A stretch of DNA of 50,537 nt from CAYNLK01 sp964398055 (GTDB lineage: Bacteria; Chloroflexota; Anaerolineae; 4572-78; J111): NCBI GenBank assembly GCA_964398055.1, contig CAYNLK010000044.1:1-50537 (forward strand), in the 5' to 3' direction. Both the position numbers and the translations under genes were made by a program. Numbering within the stretch: position 1 is the first letter of the stretch; every line of letters starts with the position of its first letter. Shown here piece by piece: positions 43,721 through 50,537 of this stretch. The notes under the pieces were generated by a model. The model was not told where the DNA came from and searched no databases. It saw only the letters and a list, made by a program, of their open reading frames with translations.

Positions 43721-44302
43721 TTAGCCAGGGTAAAGCGGGTCACACTCGGCAATGTGGCCGGGCAGTCCGTGCCCATTGCCATACGGGCCATGATCTTTGG
43801 CCGTCCAGATCATCTCGCCGGCAGCCATCAGTTGCAGGCCCTCGTGTAAGGTCAAACTGTACACTTCTTCACCAGTAAGCTTATCGCCCACATCCATCGG
43901 GACGCGGATTCGTTGACCTGTCACCCGCGGGATAAATTCGATCTCGCCATCAGGGTCCAGTTTGATCGACACGTTGGAACCGGCGACAGAAAGATCACCC
44001 GCATTCGGGATCAGGATCATCGGCCCGTCGGCCAGGGGTTGGATATTGGCCAGGCCATTGCCCGCGCAGGCCGTGATGGCATGCGCATATCTCTCGCCTT
44101 GCAGCCAGACCAGAGTCATCTCCTCAAAGAGAACTTTCATCTCCGGGGTATACGGGATAGGTTCAAGGCCGGCGATTTCCACGACCGCACTGCCTTCCTC
44201 TGTTACCCCCATCGTTTCGGCGGCAGCAGCCGGCTGACTCCAGATGACCAATGAAGGTAACAACGCCAACATAATGAGACTAACCATCAATTTTGTAACC
44301 AT
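43721..44302 (-). CDS. Secreted hypothetical protein
   Basis: I do not recognise this 193-aa protein. A signal peptide is clear (residues 1 to about 28, ending AAAAET). The mature part has a helical segment (YTPEMKVLFEEMTLVWLQGE), a single ACAGNG motif, a beta-rich middle (LIPNAGDLSVAGSNVSIKLD) and a Gly/His-rich C-terminus (DHGPYGNGHGLPGHIAECDP), whose His and Cys residues could bind metal. AAGGAGG before the ATG is a strong ribosome-binding site. A terminator separates it from the glycosidase-like gene upstream, and it lies 128 bp before the surface-protein gene, so the two may form their own transcript. Confidence 0.7.
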   Translation of the reverse strand: MVTKLMVSLIMLALLPSLVIWSQPAAAAETMGVTEEGSAVVEIAGLEPIPYTPEMKVLFEEMTLVWLQGERYAHAITACAGNGLANIQPLADGPMILIPNAGDLSVAGSNVSIKLDPDGEIEFIPRVTGQRIRVPMDVGDKLTGEEVYSLTLHEGLQLMAAGEMIWTAKDHGPYGNGHGLPGHIAECDPLYPG

Positions 44303-44415
44303 TTTATCCTCCTTGTCAGGCTAAATCACTACCGATATTTTTAGAACCGCGGTCATTTAGATCATAACATTTTTCGGCTCTTAACACATCGGCCCGAAGA
44401 CTGATCTGGGCTAAA

Positions 44416-44446
44416 ACAAAAAGGCCGTTCCCAGAACGGCCTTTTT
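44416..44446 (-). terminator. Terminator of the SIR2/STAND/glycosidase transcript
   Basis: AAAAAGGCCGTTC (44418-44430) pairs with GAACGGCCTTTTT (44434-44446) around a CCA loop. T tracts flank both strands, so it may work in both directions. It follows the glycosidase-like gene by 65 bp. Confidence 0.85.
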
Positions 44447-44511
44447 TGTCAAATGACTTGCCTGATTTACGACAAATAACGTAACTATTCAGGCTTGATT
44501 GCCAGCCGATG

Positions 44512-46257
44512 TTATAGATAAGCTCGAATTGCCTGCTTCAACTGCTCCCCCCAGCGCAAGCCGGTGTCCCATTGCAGGCCGGGGCTTTGGGTGTTGACCA
44601 ACTCCTTATAACCCACTACCGCCTCAATCGTCAGCCCTAACTGCGCTAACAGCCAGGCTATCAGGCGGGCGCCGGCGTCGATTTGGGCCGGGGTGGGCAT
44701 GGTGTTGGTGAAATCCCCGGCAAAACCGATCCCAACAGAGATAGGGCTATACGGCCCGGCGTGGTCGGTCAGCGTGGTCAACTCGTTGGCCTGCTGGATT
44801 TGGGCGTCGCCGGTAATGAAGTAGTGGTAGCGAAAACCGGCCCAGCCCAGTTTGTCAACCCCATAACTGGCAATCCGGTCGGCGCCGATATGCGGGGGAA
44901 TGGCGGTGTGGTGGATGATGAGGCGCTGAATCTGGCTAACCGGCCGGCTGCCAAACTGCTGGGTAGGACTCCACTTGAGCAACTGGCTGATATCCTGGAT
45001 CGGCGGGGCCGGCCGGCTGACCGGGGTGGTCGGCATCAACGGCGGCGCAGCCGAGATTGGGCCGGCTTGCAGTTGTTGCATTTGACTCTGTAGTTCAACC
45101 TGCCGGTTGAAAAGCTCCTGCAATTGGCTCTGGAACTGGGCCATGTGGCTCTGGAGTTGCTGGATTTGGCTCTGCAGAGCGCCGACCTGGGCGCTCAATT
45201 GGGCCAACTCAGCCGGGGGTGAGACCGGCTCCGCCCCAATTTCGGTGACCGGCGGGGTGGTGAGCGGAGGCGGCGGCGGTGGTGGGGTCGATACGCCCGG
45301 CAGCGGTGGGGCGACCAGCACCGGTTCGGCCGGGGCTGGCGGGACGGCCGCTTCCGGCTGCCTGGGGCGAGCCGTGGCCACTCGCCGAAAGCTGTTATAG
45401 ATCGGCTTGCGGTTGCCGTTGAAATCAACCAGTCCAAAGGGTCTGACCATGCCGTCGCTGTAGCAGAACCAGAGCAACTGCTGCACTTTGTCGCTGAAAC
45501 GGCTGGTGATAGTATTGTAAAAGCGACTCAGGAACTCCGCTGCCTGGTCCGGGCTATCGACCTCGTTGTCTTTGATGCCCATCTCGGTAATCCAGATTGG
45601 TTTGCGCTGACCGGCGTTATGATAGTTGTTCAGCAGAGTCCCCACGTAGCCATGGCCCCAATTGTCGCGCGGCCAGCCTGGCTCGGGCCGCTGGCCATAG
45701 GGATGAAAGGCGACGATGTCGGCTGGCAGCTCACCGCCCAGGGAGTTGATCACCCGGGTCAGCCAGCCGGGGTCGCCTGTGGCCAATCCGGCGGCGACCA
45801 CCAACGCCCTCGGATCGACTGCTTTGATGGCGTTGCGGCTGCGGCGCAGCATCCGGCCAAATACGGCCTCGCGCAGGGTGGGGACATAATCTCCGGCAGG
45901 CTCATGATCCGGCTCATTCCAGATCTGGTAGGCCGGTTGCCACGGGGCCAAAAGCTGGGCAATCTGGCCGGCCCGGCGGGCGAAACGCTCGATGTAACCA
46001 TCCCAATCCCCATCCGACCCCTCCGGCGCAGGCCGGTTAGGGTAGGTGTCGTAGGTCAAGATCACCAGCGAAGCGATGCCGGCTTCACGATAAGCCCTGG
46101 CTTTTTGGCTGTAAAAATCGGCTTTGGCCAGATCAATTTGATCGCCACCGCTGCGGTCGTAAAAGGTGTAGCGGACCATCTCCACGCCAAGCTCACGCAA
46201 TTCGGCCGGGTCGGGATTCCCCCTGGAATTGTTCGGATCAATATTTAAACCGTACAT
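44512..46257 (-). CDS. Glycosidase-like domain joined by a coiled coil to an amidase_2/PGRP-like domain
   Basis: A 581-aa protein without a signal peptide. Residues 1-295 look like a clan-A glycoside-hydrolase barrel: Glu115 in QIWNEPD is the expected acid/base and Glu225 in IWITEMG the nucleophile. A Pro-rich linker is followed by a Gln-rich coiled coil (about 350-400). Residues about 440-575 resemble an N-acetylmuramoyl-L-alanine amidase (amidase_2): LIIHHTAIPPH, GFRYHYFITGD, DHAGPYSPISVGIGFAGDF. Of the usual three zinc ligands only the first His (449) is kept; the GHR and TxCPG positions read GYK (Tyr550) and TQSPG (Ser558). The amidase part is thus probably a cell-wall-binding relic. CAGGAG precedes the ATG; the gene is 75 bp after the STAND gene. 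Confidence 0.82.
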   Translation of the reverse strand: MYGLNIDPNNSRGNPDPAELRELGVEMVRYTFYDRSGGDQIDLAKADFYSQKARAYREAGIASLVILTYDTYPNRPAPEGSDGDWDGYIERFARRAGQIAQLLAPWQPAYQIWNEPDHEPAGDYVPTLREAVFGRMLRRSRNAIKAVDPRALVVAAGLATGDPGWLTRVINSLGGELPADIVAFHPYGQRPEPGWPRDNWGHGYVGTLLNNYHNAGQRKPIWITEMGIKDNEVDSPDQAAEFLSRFYNTITSRFSDKVQQLLWFCYSDGMVRPFGLVDFNGNRKPIYNSFRRVATARPRQPEAAVPPAPAEPVLVAPPLPGVSTPPPPPPPLTTPPVTEIGAEPVSPPAELAQLSAQVGALQSQIQQLQSHMAQFQSQLQELFNRQVELQSQMQQLQAGPISAAPPLMPTTPVSRPAPPIQDISQLLKWSPTQQFGSRPVSQIQRLIIHHTAIPPHIGADRIASYGVDKLGWAGFRYHYFITGDAQIQQANELTTLTDHAGPYSPISVGIGFAGDFTNTMPTPAQIDAGARLIAWLLAQLGLTIEAVVGYKELVNTQSPGLQWDTGLRWGEQLKQAIRAYL

Positions 46258-46332
46258 AGTCTACTCCTGAAAATAAAGTTACAGTGGACGTTTCCAGGCC
46301 ACGCAATACGCACCACGTTCCGTGTGCGTGTT

Positions 46333-49300
46333 TTAACGCCCTTCAAGGAAATAATCACCCTCTTTTTGGCCTACCAGAATATAGACAGCCCCGTTGCTGG
46401 CCCGCAGAATGATGCCCCTTGCAAACTTGTGGAGGCGGTTGGTATCGGCCACGCCATACTCGTTGGCTGTACCCCAGCCAATCCGCTCACGAATATCGGG
46501 CCACTGGCACCAGACCGCCCCAAAACCCCGAATCGGCTGGACCAGGTTGGCCGAAGGGGGATTACCGACGTTACAAGATACCCCTGAACTGCTCCCGGTC
46601 AATTCAGACTGCTCGATCAGTCGCCAACTGCCTTTTTCCCGACTGCCGATCAGCACCACAAACTCATCCAGGGCCTCCGTCCAGAACATGAACCCGTTCT
46701 CAAAAGGTTGTTCGGCAAAGAGGCCGCTGATTGGCGTGGCCTGGGTGGGGCAGCCCAATTGGGGCTGGTATGTCTCGTTCCAGAGCCGGCTAAATTCCCC
46801 TTCCGGCGCAAACCGGCAGTTCAGTGGGGGGGGCGCCGTCGGCGTAACAGTGGCCTGGGCTGCTTGAACCGTCTCCTGGCGAGCAATGGCCGTTCTGGTG
46901 ATTTCCATCTCATCGACTTCTCTTTGCTGCTGCTCGATGGCCACAGTTTGGGTGGCTCGTAAGTTTTCCAGTTCTTCCTGGGCCGCTTGAACCGCCGGGT
47001 TGGGTGTTGGCGTCGGCGTGGTAGTGGCCGTATAAGTCGGTAGCGGGGTCGCTCCGGGCGTTGGCAGCCCACTGGGGGTGGCGGTGGCGGTCGCGGTGGG
47101 GGTCGGCGTATCGACGGAGGCTTCGGCGGTTAGAAAAGCAATCAGAATGGCTTCCTGGGTTTGGCGAGATTGGATGGCCTGATCCCGTTCGTAAATGGCC
47201 GTTTCCCTGGCAGCCATAGCCGTGGCTTGCTGGTCTAAAGCATCAGCACTGGCATATTCGGCGGTAGCCTGTTGTTCAATCGCCAGGGTACTGGCATATT
47301 GGGCGGTGGCTTCATTCGCCCTGGCCTGCTCCTCGTTCCACTCGGCGGTGGCCCTGGCAATCTCGGCTTCTGCCTGGCTGGCCATGGCGATGGCCTCAGC
47401 AAACTGGGCTTTTAAGGTGGACCAAACCGCCACCAGCGCAGCGGTGATGGCGACCACGGTGATGATGGTCATGCCCACGGCCAGCAGCCGGAGTCGCCGG
47501 CTGGCCCGGGCCTGCTCTTCGGCTCGTTTGCGCTGCTCCTCGGCCAGAGCCTGGGCCTGTTCCAACTCGCGCTGGCGTTGGGCCTCTTTTTCCGCCTGCA
47601 GGGCACTGATCTTGAGCTGTTCGGCCTCCTGGCTGGCGTTAATGAACTCGGCGACCGAATAGCCCAACGCCTGCCAGTCGCCGGCCAGGGCCTCCTGCAA
47701 TTGCTGACCGGCCAGGAGTTTGTTGACCGGCCGGTCGGAGTCGACCCAATCCTGAACCATCTGAATGAGCGGCTGTTTTAATCTCCAGGCCTGGTTGGCC
47801 TGCAAAATCGGCTCGACCAGGCGGTCGTGGACCAGCTCATACCAGGTCCCGCCGCTTTTGACCTCGGTGCGGAGCAGAAATCTGCTGACCAGCAGGTCAA
47901 CGGCCTGATTGGGCAGGCCGCCCGTTTCGGTAACGCCCCGGTAGACCAGGCCACGCGTCCCGGCTTCAGTGATGAGCTGCGTTTCAAACCAGTTACGGAC
48001 CTCGATTTCGCTGACCAGACCTTTGTCAACCACTTCGGCGATGGCCTGTTCGTAAAATTGGGCCAATGCTTTGTCAACGTCGCCCAACTCTTGCAGGTCT
48101 TGCCGGGTAATCTCACTGGCGGTTTTATCCTTGAGATTCTCCCAAAGCTGGTAACAAACTACCTGCAACTGGACGGGTTCAACGAATTGGCCCAACTGGG
48201 TCTCGGCCTGGCCGGGCGTCTGCACTCCTACCCGGATTTGGCGAAGATTATCGACCAGACTCTCGGCCACACCCGGGGCAAAAGGCCGGCCAAATTTTTC
48301 GGCCGGTTTCTGGATGGCTTCCAGCGCCGCCTGGTAATCCATGCGCTGCATGTAAAATCGACCGCGCAGGTTGCCGGGGATGAGATGAGTAAAGGGGTCC
48401 AGATTGGCCACGTAATCTTCCCGCATGGACAAAACCACCCACAACAACGGGTCGTCACTCATGGCCTGGTCGAGCTGTTTGAAGAAGTCGGCCCGATCCT
48501 GCCAGCGGTCGGGGTGGGCGGTGAAGATCTCTTCAAACTGGTCGATGATCAAGACGTAGGGGGTCTCCTCAAAACCTTCTTCTTCCAGGACCGGCTCAAG
48601 CAGGGCGCTCTCTTCAGCGTAGTAATACTGCTGGCCGTCCAGGCTGGTCAGCCGGCTCAGAAATTGAGCCAGGGGCATCTGGGCAAAGCGAGCCGGCGGG
48701 CCGTCGCTTTCATCCAGACTCAGGAACAGGTTGAAGCAATAGATGTTGTCGACCTCACGGATGCCGGCCGGTAGTTGACCGCTGACCCGGCCTATCGGCA
48801 ACACCGGGAAGCCGGTGGCTCGCAGTTGAGGCACCAACCGGGCATTGATCAGCGAACTCTTGCCCGCGCCGGACTGGGCATAGAACAGGGTCAGCCGCTC
48901 CGAGATGACCAGCGACAGAAGCTCCTGGGCTTCCCGTTCCCGGCCAAAGAAGCGATCGCTTTCGCGCTGGGTAAAGGTGCGCGGCCCAACGTAGGGGTTA
49001 TCAACCGGTCCGGCTTCACTCACCCGGACCATGGTCGTATCGATCTCCGGAGCGGCCGGCCTTAAGGTCGTCTCGTCTAAAATTGGTGCAGCCGCCTGGG
49101 TAAGCCGGGGCCGGGTGTCGGCCAGGGGGTGGTGGAAGGTAAAGGCGGCGTCGCCCATTTGGATCATGTCGCCGTCGTGCAGCGGCTGCGGCTCGGTTAG
49201 GCGCCGCTGGTTGAGAAAAGTGCCGTTGGCGCTGCCCACATCCTGGATCAAGAAGCGATCCCCTTGCCTGAAGATGGTGGCATGATGGCGAGATACCTTC

Positions 49301-49431
49301 AGATCTTCTTCCAGCACGATGGTATTGCCTGATTTGCGGCCAATCGTTACCAGCTCCTGCTCCAGCGGCACGATTTGGCCGGTTGGCTCGATGGTCAGGT
49401 AAGCAGACATAAGTTGGGAAGGTTCGGCCAT
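46333..49431 (-). CDS. FHA domain-STAND NTPase with membrane helix and outer C-terminal domain
   Basis: A 1032-aa protein. Residues about 10-102 form an FHA phosphothreonine-binding domain (IGRKSGN, VSRHHATI, GSANGTFLN). Residues about 145-560 form a STAND-type NTPase (nSTAND1-like): RFFGREREAQELL, Walker A AQSGAGKSS (185-193) and Walker B YVLIIDQFEEIF (292-303). A charged helix leads to one membrane segment (about 648-671). Beyond it are Ala/Gln/Glu-rich coiled coils, a Thr/Pro linker (about 790-840), and a C-terminal domain (about 895-1032) with paired cysteines and LGCPTQ/FENGFMFW motifs, reminiscent of LGFP-like wall-binding repeats. The layout is cytosolic signalling parts joined through the membrane to an outer sensor. 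It starts 12 bp after the SIR2-like gene. Confidence 0.87.
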   Translation of the reverse strand: MAEPSQLMSAYLTIEPTGQIVPLEQELVTIGRKSGNTIVLEEDLKVSRHHATIFRQGDRFLIQDVGSANGTFLNQRRLTEPQPLHDGDMIQMGDAAFTFHHPLADTRPRLTQAAAPILDETTLRPAAPEIDTTMVRVSEAGPVDNPYVGPRTFTQRESDRFFGREREAQELLSLVISERLTLFYAQSGAGKSSLINARLVPQLRATGFPVLPIGRVSGQLPAGIREVDNIYCFNLFLSLDESDGPPARFAQMPLAQFLSRLTSLDGQQYYYAEESALLEPVLEEEGFEETPYVLIIDQFEEIFTAHPDRWQDRADFFKQLDQAMSDDPLLWVVLSMREDYVANLDPFTHLIPGNLRGRFYMQRMDYQAALEAIQKPAEKFGRPFAPGVAESLVDNLRQIRVGVQTPGQAETQLGQFVEPVQLQVVCYQLWENLKDKTASEITRQDLQELGDVDKALAQFYEQAIAEVVDKGLVSEIEVRNWFETQLITEAGTRGLVYRGVTETGGLPNQAVDLLVSRFLLRTEVKSGGTWYELVHDRLVEPILQANQAWRLKQPLIQMVQDWVDSDRPVNKLLAGQQLQEALAGDWQALGYSVAEFINASQEAEQLKISALQAEKEAQRQRELEQAQALAEEQRKRAEEQARASRRLRLLAVGMTIITVVAITAALVAVWSTLKAQFAEAIAMASQAEAEIARATAEWNEEQARANEATAQYASTLAIEQQATAEYASADALDQQATAMAARETAIYERDQAIQSRQTQEAILIAFLTAEASVDTPTPTATATATPSGLPTPGATPLPTYTATTTPTPTPNPAVQAAQEELENLRATQTVAIEQQQREVDEMEITRTAIARQETVQAAQATVTPTAPPPLNCRFAPEGEFSRLWNETYQPQLGCPTQATPISGLFAEQPFENGFMFWTEALDEFVVLIGSREKGSWRLIEQSELTGSSSGVSCNVGNPPSANLVQPIRGFGAVWCQWPDIRERIGWGTANEYGVADTNRLHKFARGIILRASNGAVYILVGQKEGDYFLEGR

Positions 49432-49443
49432 CTTTATTTACCT

Positions 49444-50436
49444 CTAGCCGGCTAGGGCCTGGCGCAATTCCTGGGTGTATTGGTGAATATCGCCCCAATA
49501 GATCTTGAATTCGAACTCGTCCAGGTATTTCTGCAAATAGTTCCGTTCGATTTCGTCAGGCACCAGTTGGACAGAGACGCTGGTTTGCTGCAACGGCCTG
49601 GGTTTGATCAGTCCCCAGAAGAGCACCCGGAAATCCCAATTGCGCAGATTGTAGCCCAGCAACACCAGCGAGGAGTCGGCCATGGCTTGCCGGACGCGGC
49701 GGGGGATAGGGTCGGTTTCGCGGCCGATGTTCTGGGAGATGGCCACCAGGAACTCCATGTGATCGTCTTCGGTCAAAACCAGGGAGGCGGGATAGGCGTC
49801 AAAACCGTGGAGGTGATAGACCAGCGGTTCGTCTTTACTGGGTTGATAATCATTCTCCTTGAAAACAGAGGGAATGCCTTCCAGCCCTTTGTGCCAGCGG
49901 CAGATGTCGGTGCGAGGCGACTTGCCGGCCTGTTTCAAAGCCACCTCGATAAAGTTGTGGTAGCTGGTGGTCAGGTAAATCGGCAGCGGCAATTCGGCCA
50001 GAATCAGAAAGGGGTTCAGGGCCGGCTGATCGAAGCGGGGGTAGCCCAATCGTTCCGAGAACTCGGAGAAGTTGACATCGTCAAACTCTTCTTCCAACTC
50101 GGCCAGGAGCTCGGCCGGAACGTTATTGGCCTCGGCCAGGTCGAACAGCCGGTTCTTGATAAAATTGATGTAATCTTCTTTCACGGCCCGCGGATCGGTG
50201 ACGCTTTCGTCTGTAACGCTGATGTATTGGGCAATGCGAATCAGGTCATAGTCATCCAGCGGGTAGTTGGTGTATTGAGCGTAAGCCTCAACCAGGCGGT
50301 CGTGCCCACCCAGGGCCAGGTTATTGCTGACCACATTGCCAACGACCGGCACCACTTTACCGACCCGGATGCGTTCGATGATCGTTTGTTGCCAGGTTTT
50401 GGCGATTTTGGGCTGACCGGTTTTTATGCGGGGCAT
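49444..50436 (-). CDS. SIR2-like domain protein
   Basis: A 330-aa cytosolic protein of the SIR2_2 type, a fold found in many anti-phage NADases (ThsA, DSR, Avs-linked). VVPVVGNVVSNN (28-39) is the nucleotide loop, YHLHGFD with His210 the catalytic His region, and LVLLGYNLRNWDFRVLFW the C-terminal signature. Two positions are unusual: the GAGxS glycines read GNVVS, and the TTNYD motif that supplies the catalytic Asn reads TTSYH (156-160). It may therefore bind NAD or a derivative without cleaving it. AAGGAA lies before the ATG. It is the first gene in a minus-strand run and probably the partner of the FHA-STAND protein. Confidence 0.82.
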   Translation of the reverse strand: MPRIKTGQPKIAKTWQQTIIERIRVGKVVPVVGNVVSNNLALGGHDRLVEAYAQYTNYPLDDYDLIRIAQYISVTDESVTDPRAVKEDYINFIKNRLFDLAEANNVPAELLAELEEEFDDVNFSEFSERLGYPRFDQPALNPFLILAELPLPIYLTTSYHNFIEVALKQAGKSPRTDICRWHKGLEGIPSVFKENDYQPSKDEPLVYHLHGFDAYPASLVLTEDDHMEFLVAISQNIGRETDPIPRRVRQAMADSSLVLLGYNLRNWDFRVLFWGLIKPRPLQQTSVSVQLVPDEIERNYLQKYLDEFEFKIYWGDIHQYTQELRQALAG

Positions 50437-50537
50437 AAATTACGTTTCCTTGACTATGACCAACGATAAATTGCAAATTAGAGTGGGATGGTTCAGAAAT
50501 CGGTTGACACATTAACAACAGAATAAGTTTACAGGAG

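Noticed and set aside
47827..48774. Long plus-strand open frame opposite the STAND gene
   Set aside because: Shadow of the minus-strand gene, which has Walker motifs and an FHA domain; the antisense frame has no recognisable features.
49480..50469. 329-aa plus-strand frame opposite the SIR2-like gene
   Set aside because: The minus-strand frame has the SIR2 motifs and a proper start; the antisense product is featureless.

Overview
The window looks like a scaffold from a Chloroflexota-type bacterium (Anaerolineae/Caldilineae-like), probably a metagenome-assembled genome. This is an inference from gene content, not from a marker gene. The clues are a G+C-rich background, a coenzyme F420 gene (cofD), many glycosyltransferases with long Pro/Thr linkers, LysM-bearing solute-binding proteins, FHA/STAND and SIR2-like proteins, and short tandem word-like repeats in and around genes. 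One run of 10 Ns (39460-39469) in homopolymer-rich sequence marks an assembly join.

Region 1 (1-15,250) is almost entirely minus strand. It holds tRNA-Gly, a YheT-type hydrolase, a GT39-like membrane glycosyltransferase, an ornithine cyclodeaminase homologue, and an envelope-glycan set (GT4, GtrA, O-antigen ligase/polymerase, UDP-glucuronate decarboxylase). After these come a hybrid sensor kinase, a G5/TolB-propeller lipoprotein and a molybdopterin-binding protein. A plus-strand DUF2461 gene has a strong promoter with a LexA-like box in its spacer, followed by tRNA-Cys and a terminator.

Region 2 (15,340-21,100) holds a ParB-like/double-UspA fusion, an elaborate hairpin-rich repeat, a small membrane-anchored protein, cofD and a DUF2723 glycosyltransferase with intergenic-type repeats inserted in frame. 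Region 3 (21,160-24,480) is an A+T-rich island. It opens with a row of three short inverted-repeat elements at a recurring CCAAGCC motif, followed by a promoter with two tandem terminators and three unknown genes. One of these genes encodes a possible QxK nuclease-like domain joined to glycine-rich membrane helices. A further MITE with perfect 14-bp ends and an 8-bp target duplication lies inside the island.

Region 4 (24,650-40,445, minus strand) reads as one catabolic locus. It encodes an RpiR regulator, an opine-dehydrogenase-like enzyme and a 1232-aa fusion of B12-binding domain, mutase-like barrel and GlmL/MutL chaperone. A complete Dpp/Opp importer follows (LysM-tagged binding protein, two permeases, two ATPases), with an MttB-family methyltransferase and a C45 acyltransferase/amidohydrolase. 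I infer import and breakdown of a small amino-acid conjugate or methylated amine; the substrate is unknown.

Region 5 (40,700-50,436, minus strand) holds a SIR2-like protein followed by a membrane-spanning FHA-STAND NTPase, a glycosidase-like/amidase-like protein with degenerate zinc ligands, a small secreted protein and an SH3-PA14-PKD surface protein. It resembles a regulated conflict or envelope-surveillance system, although several catalytic residues are missing.
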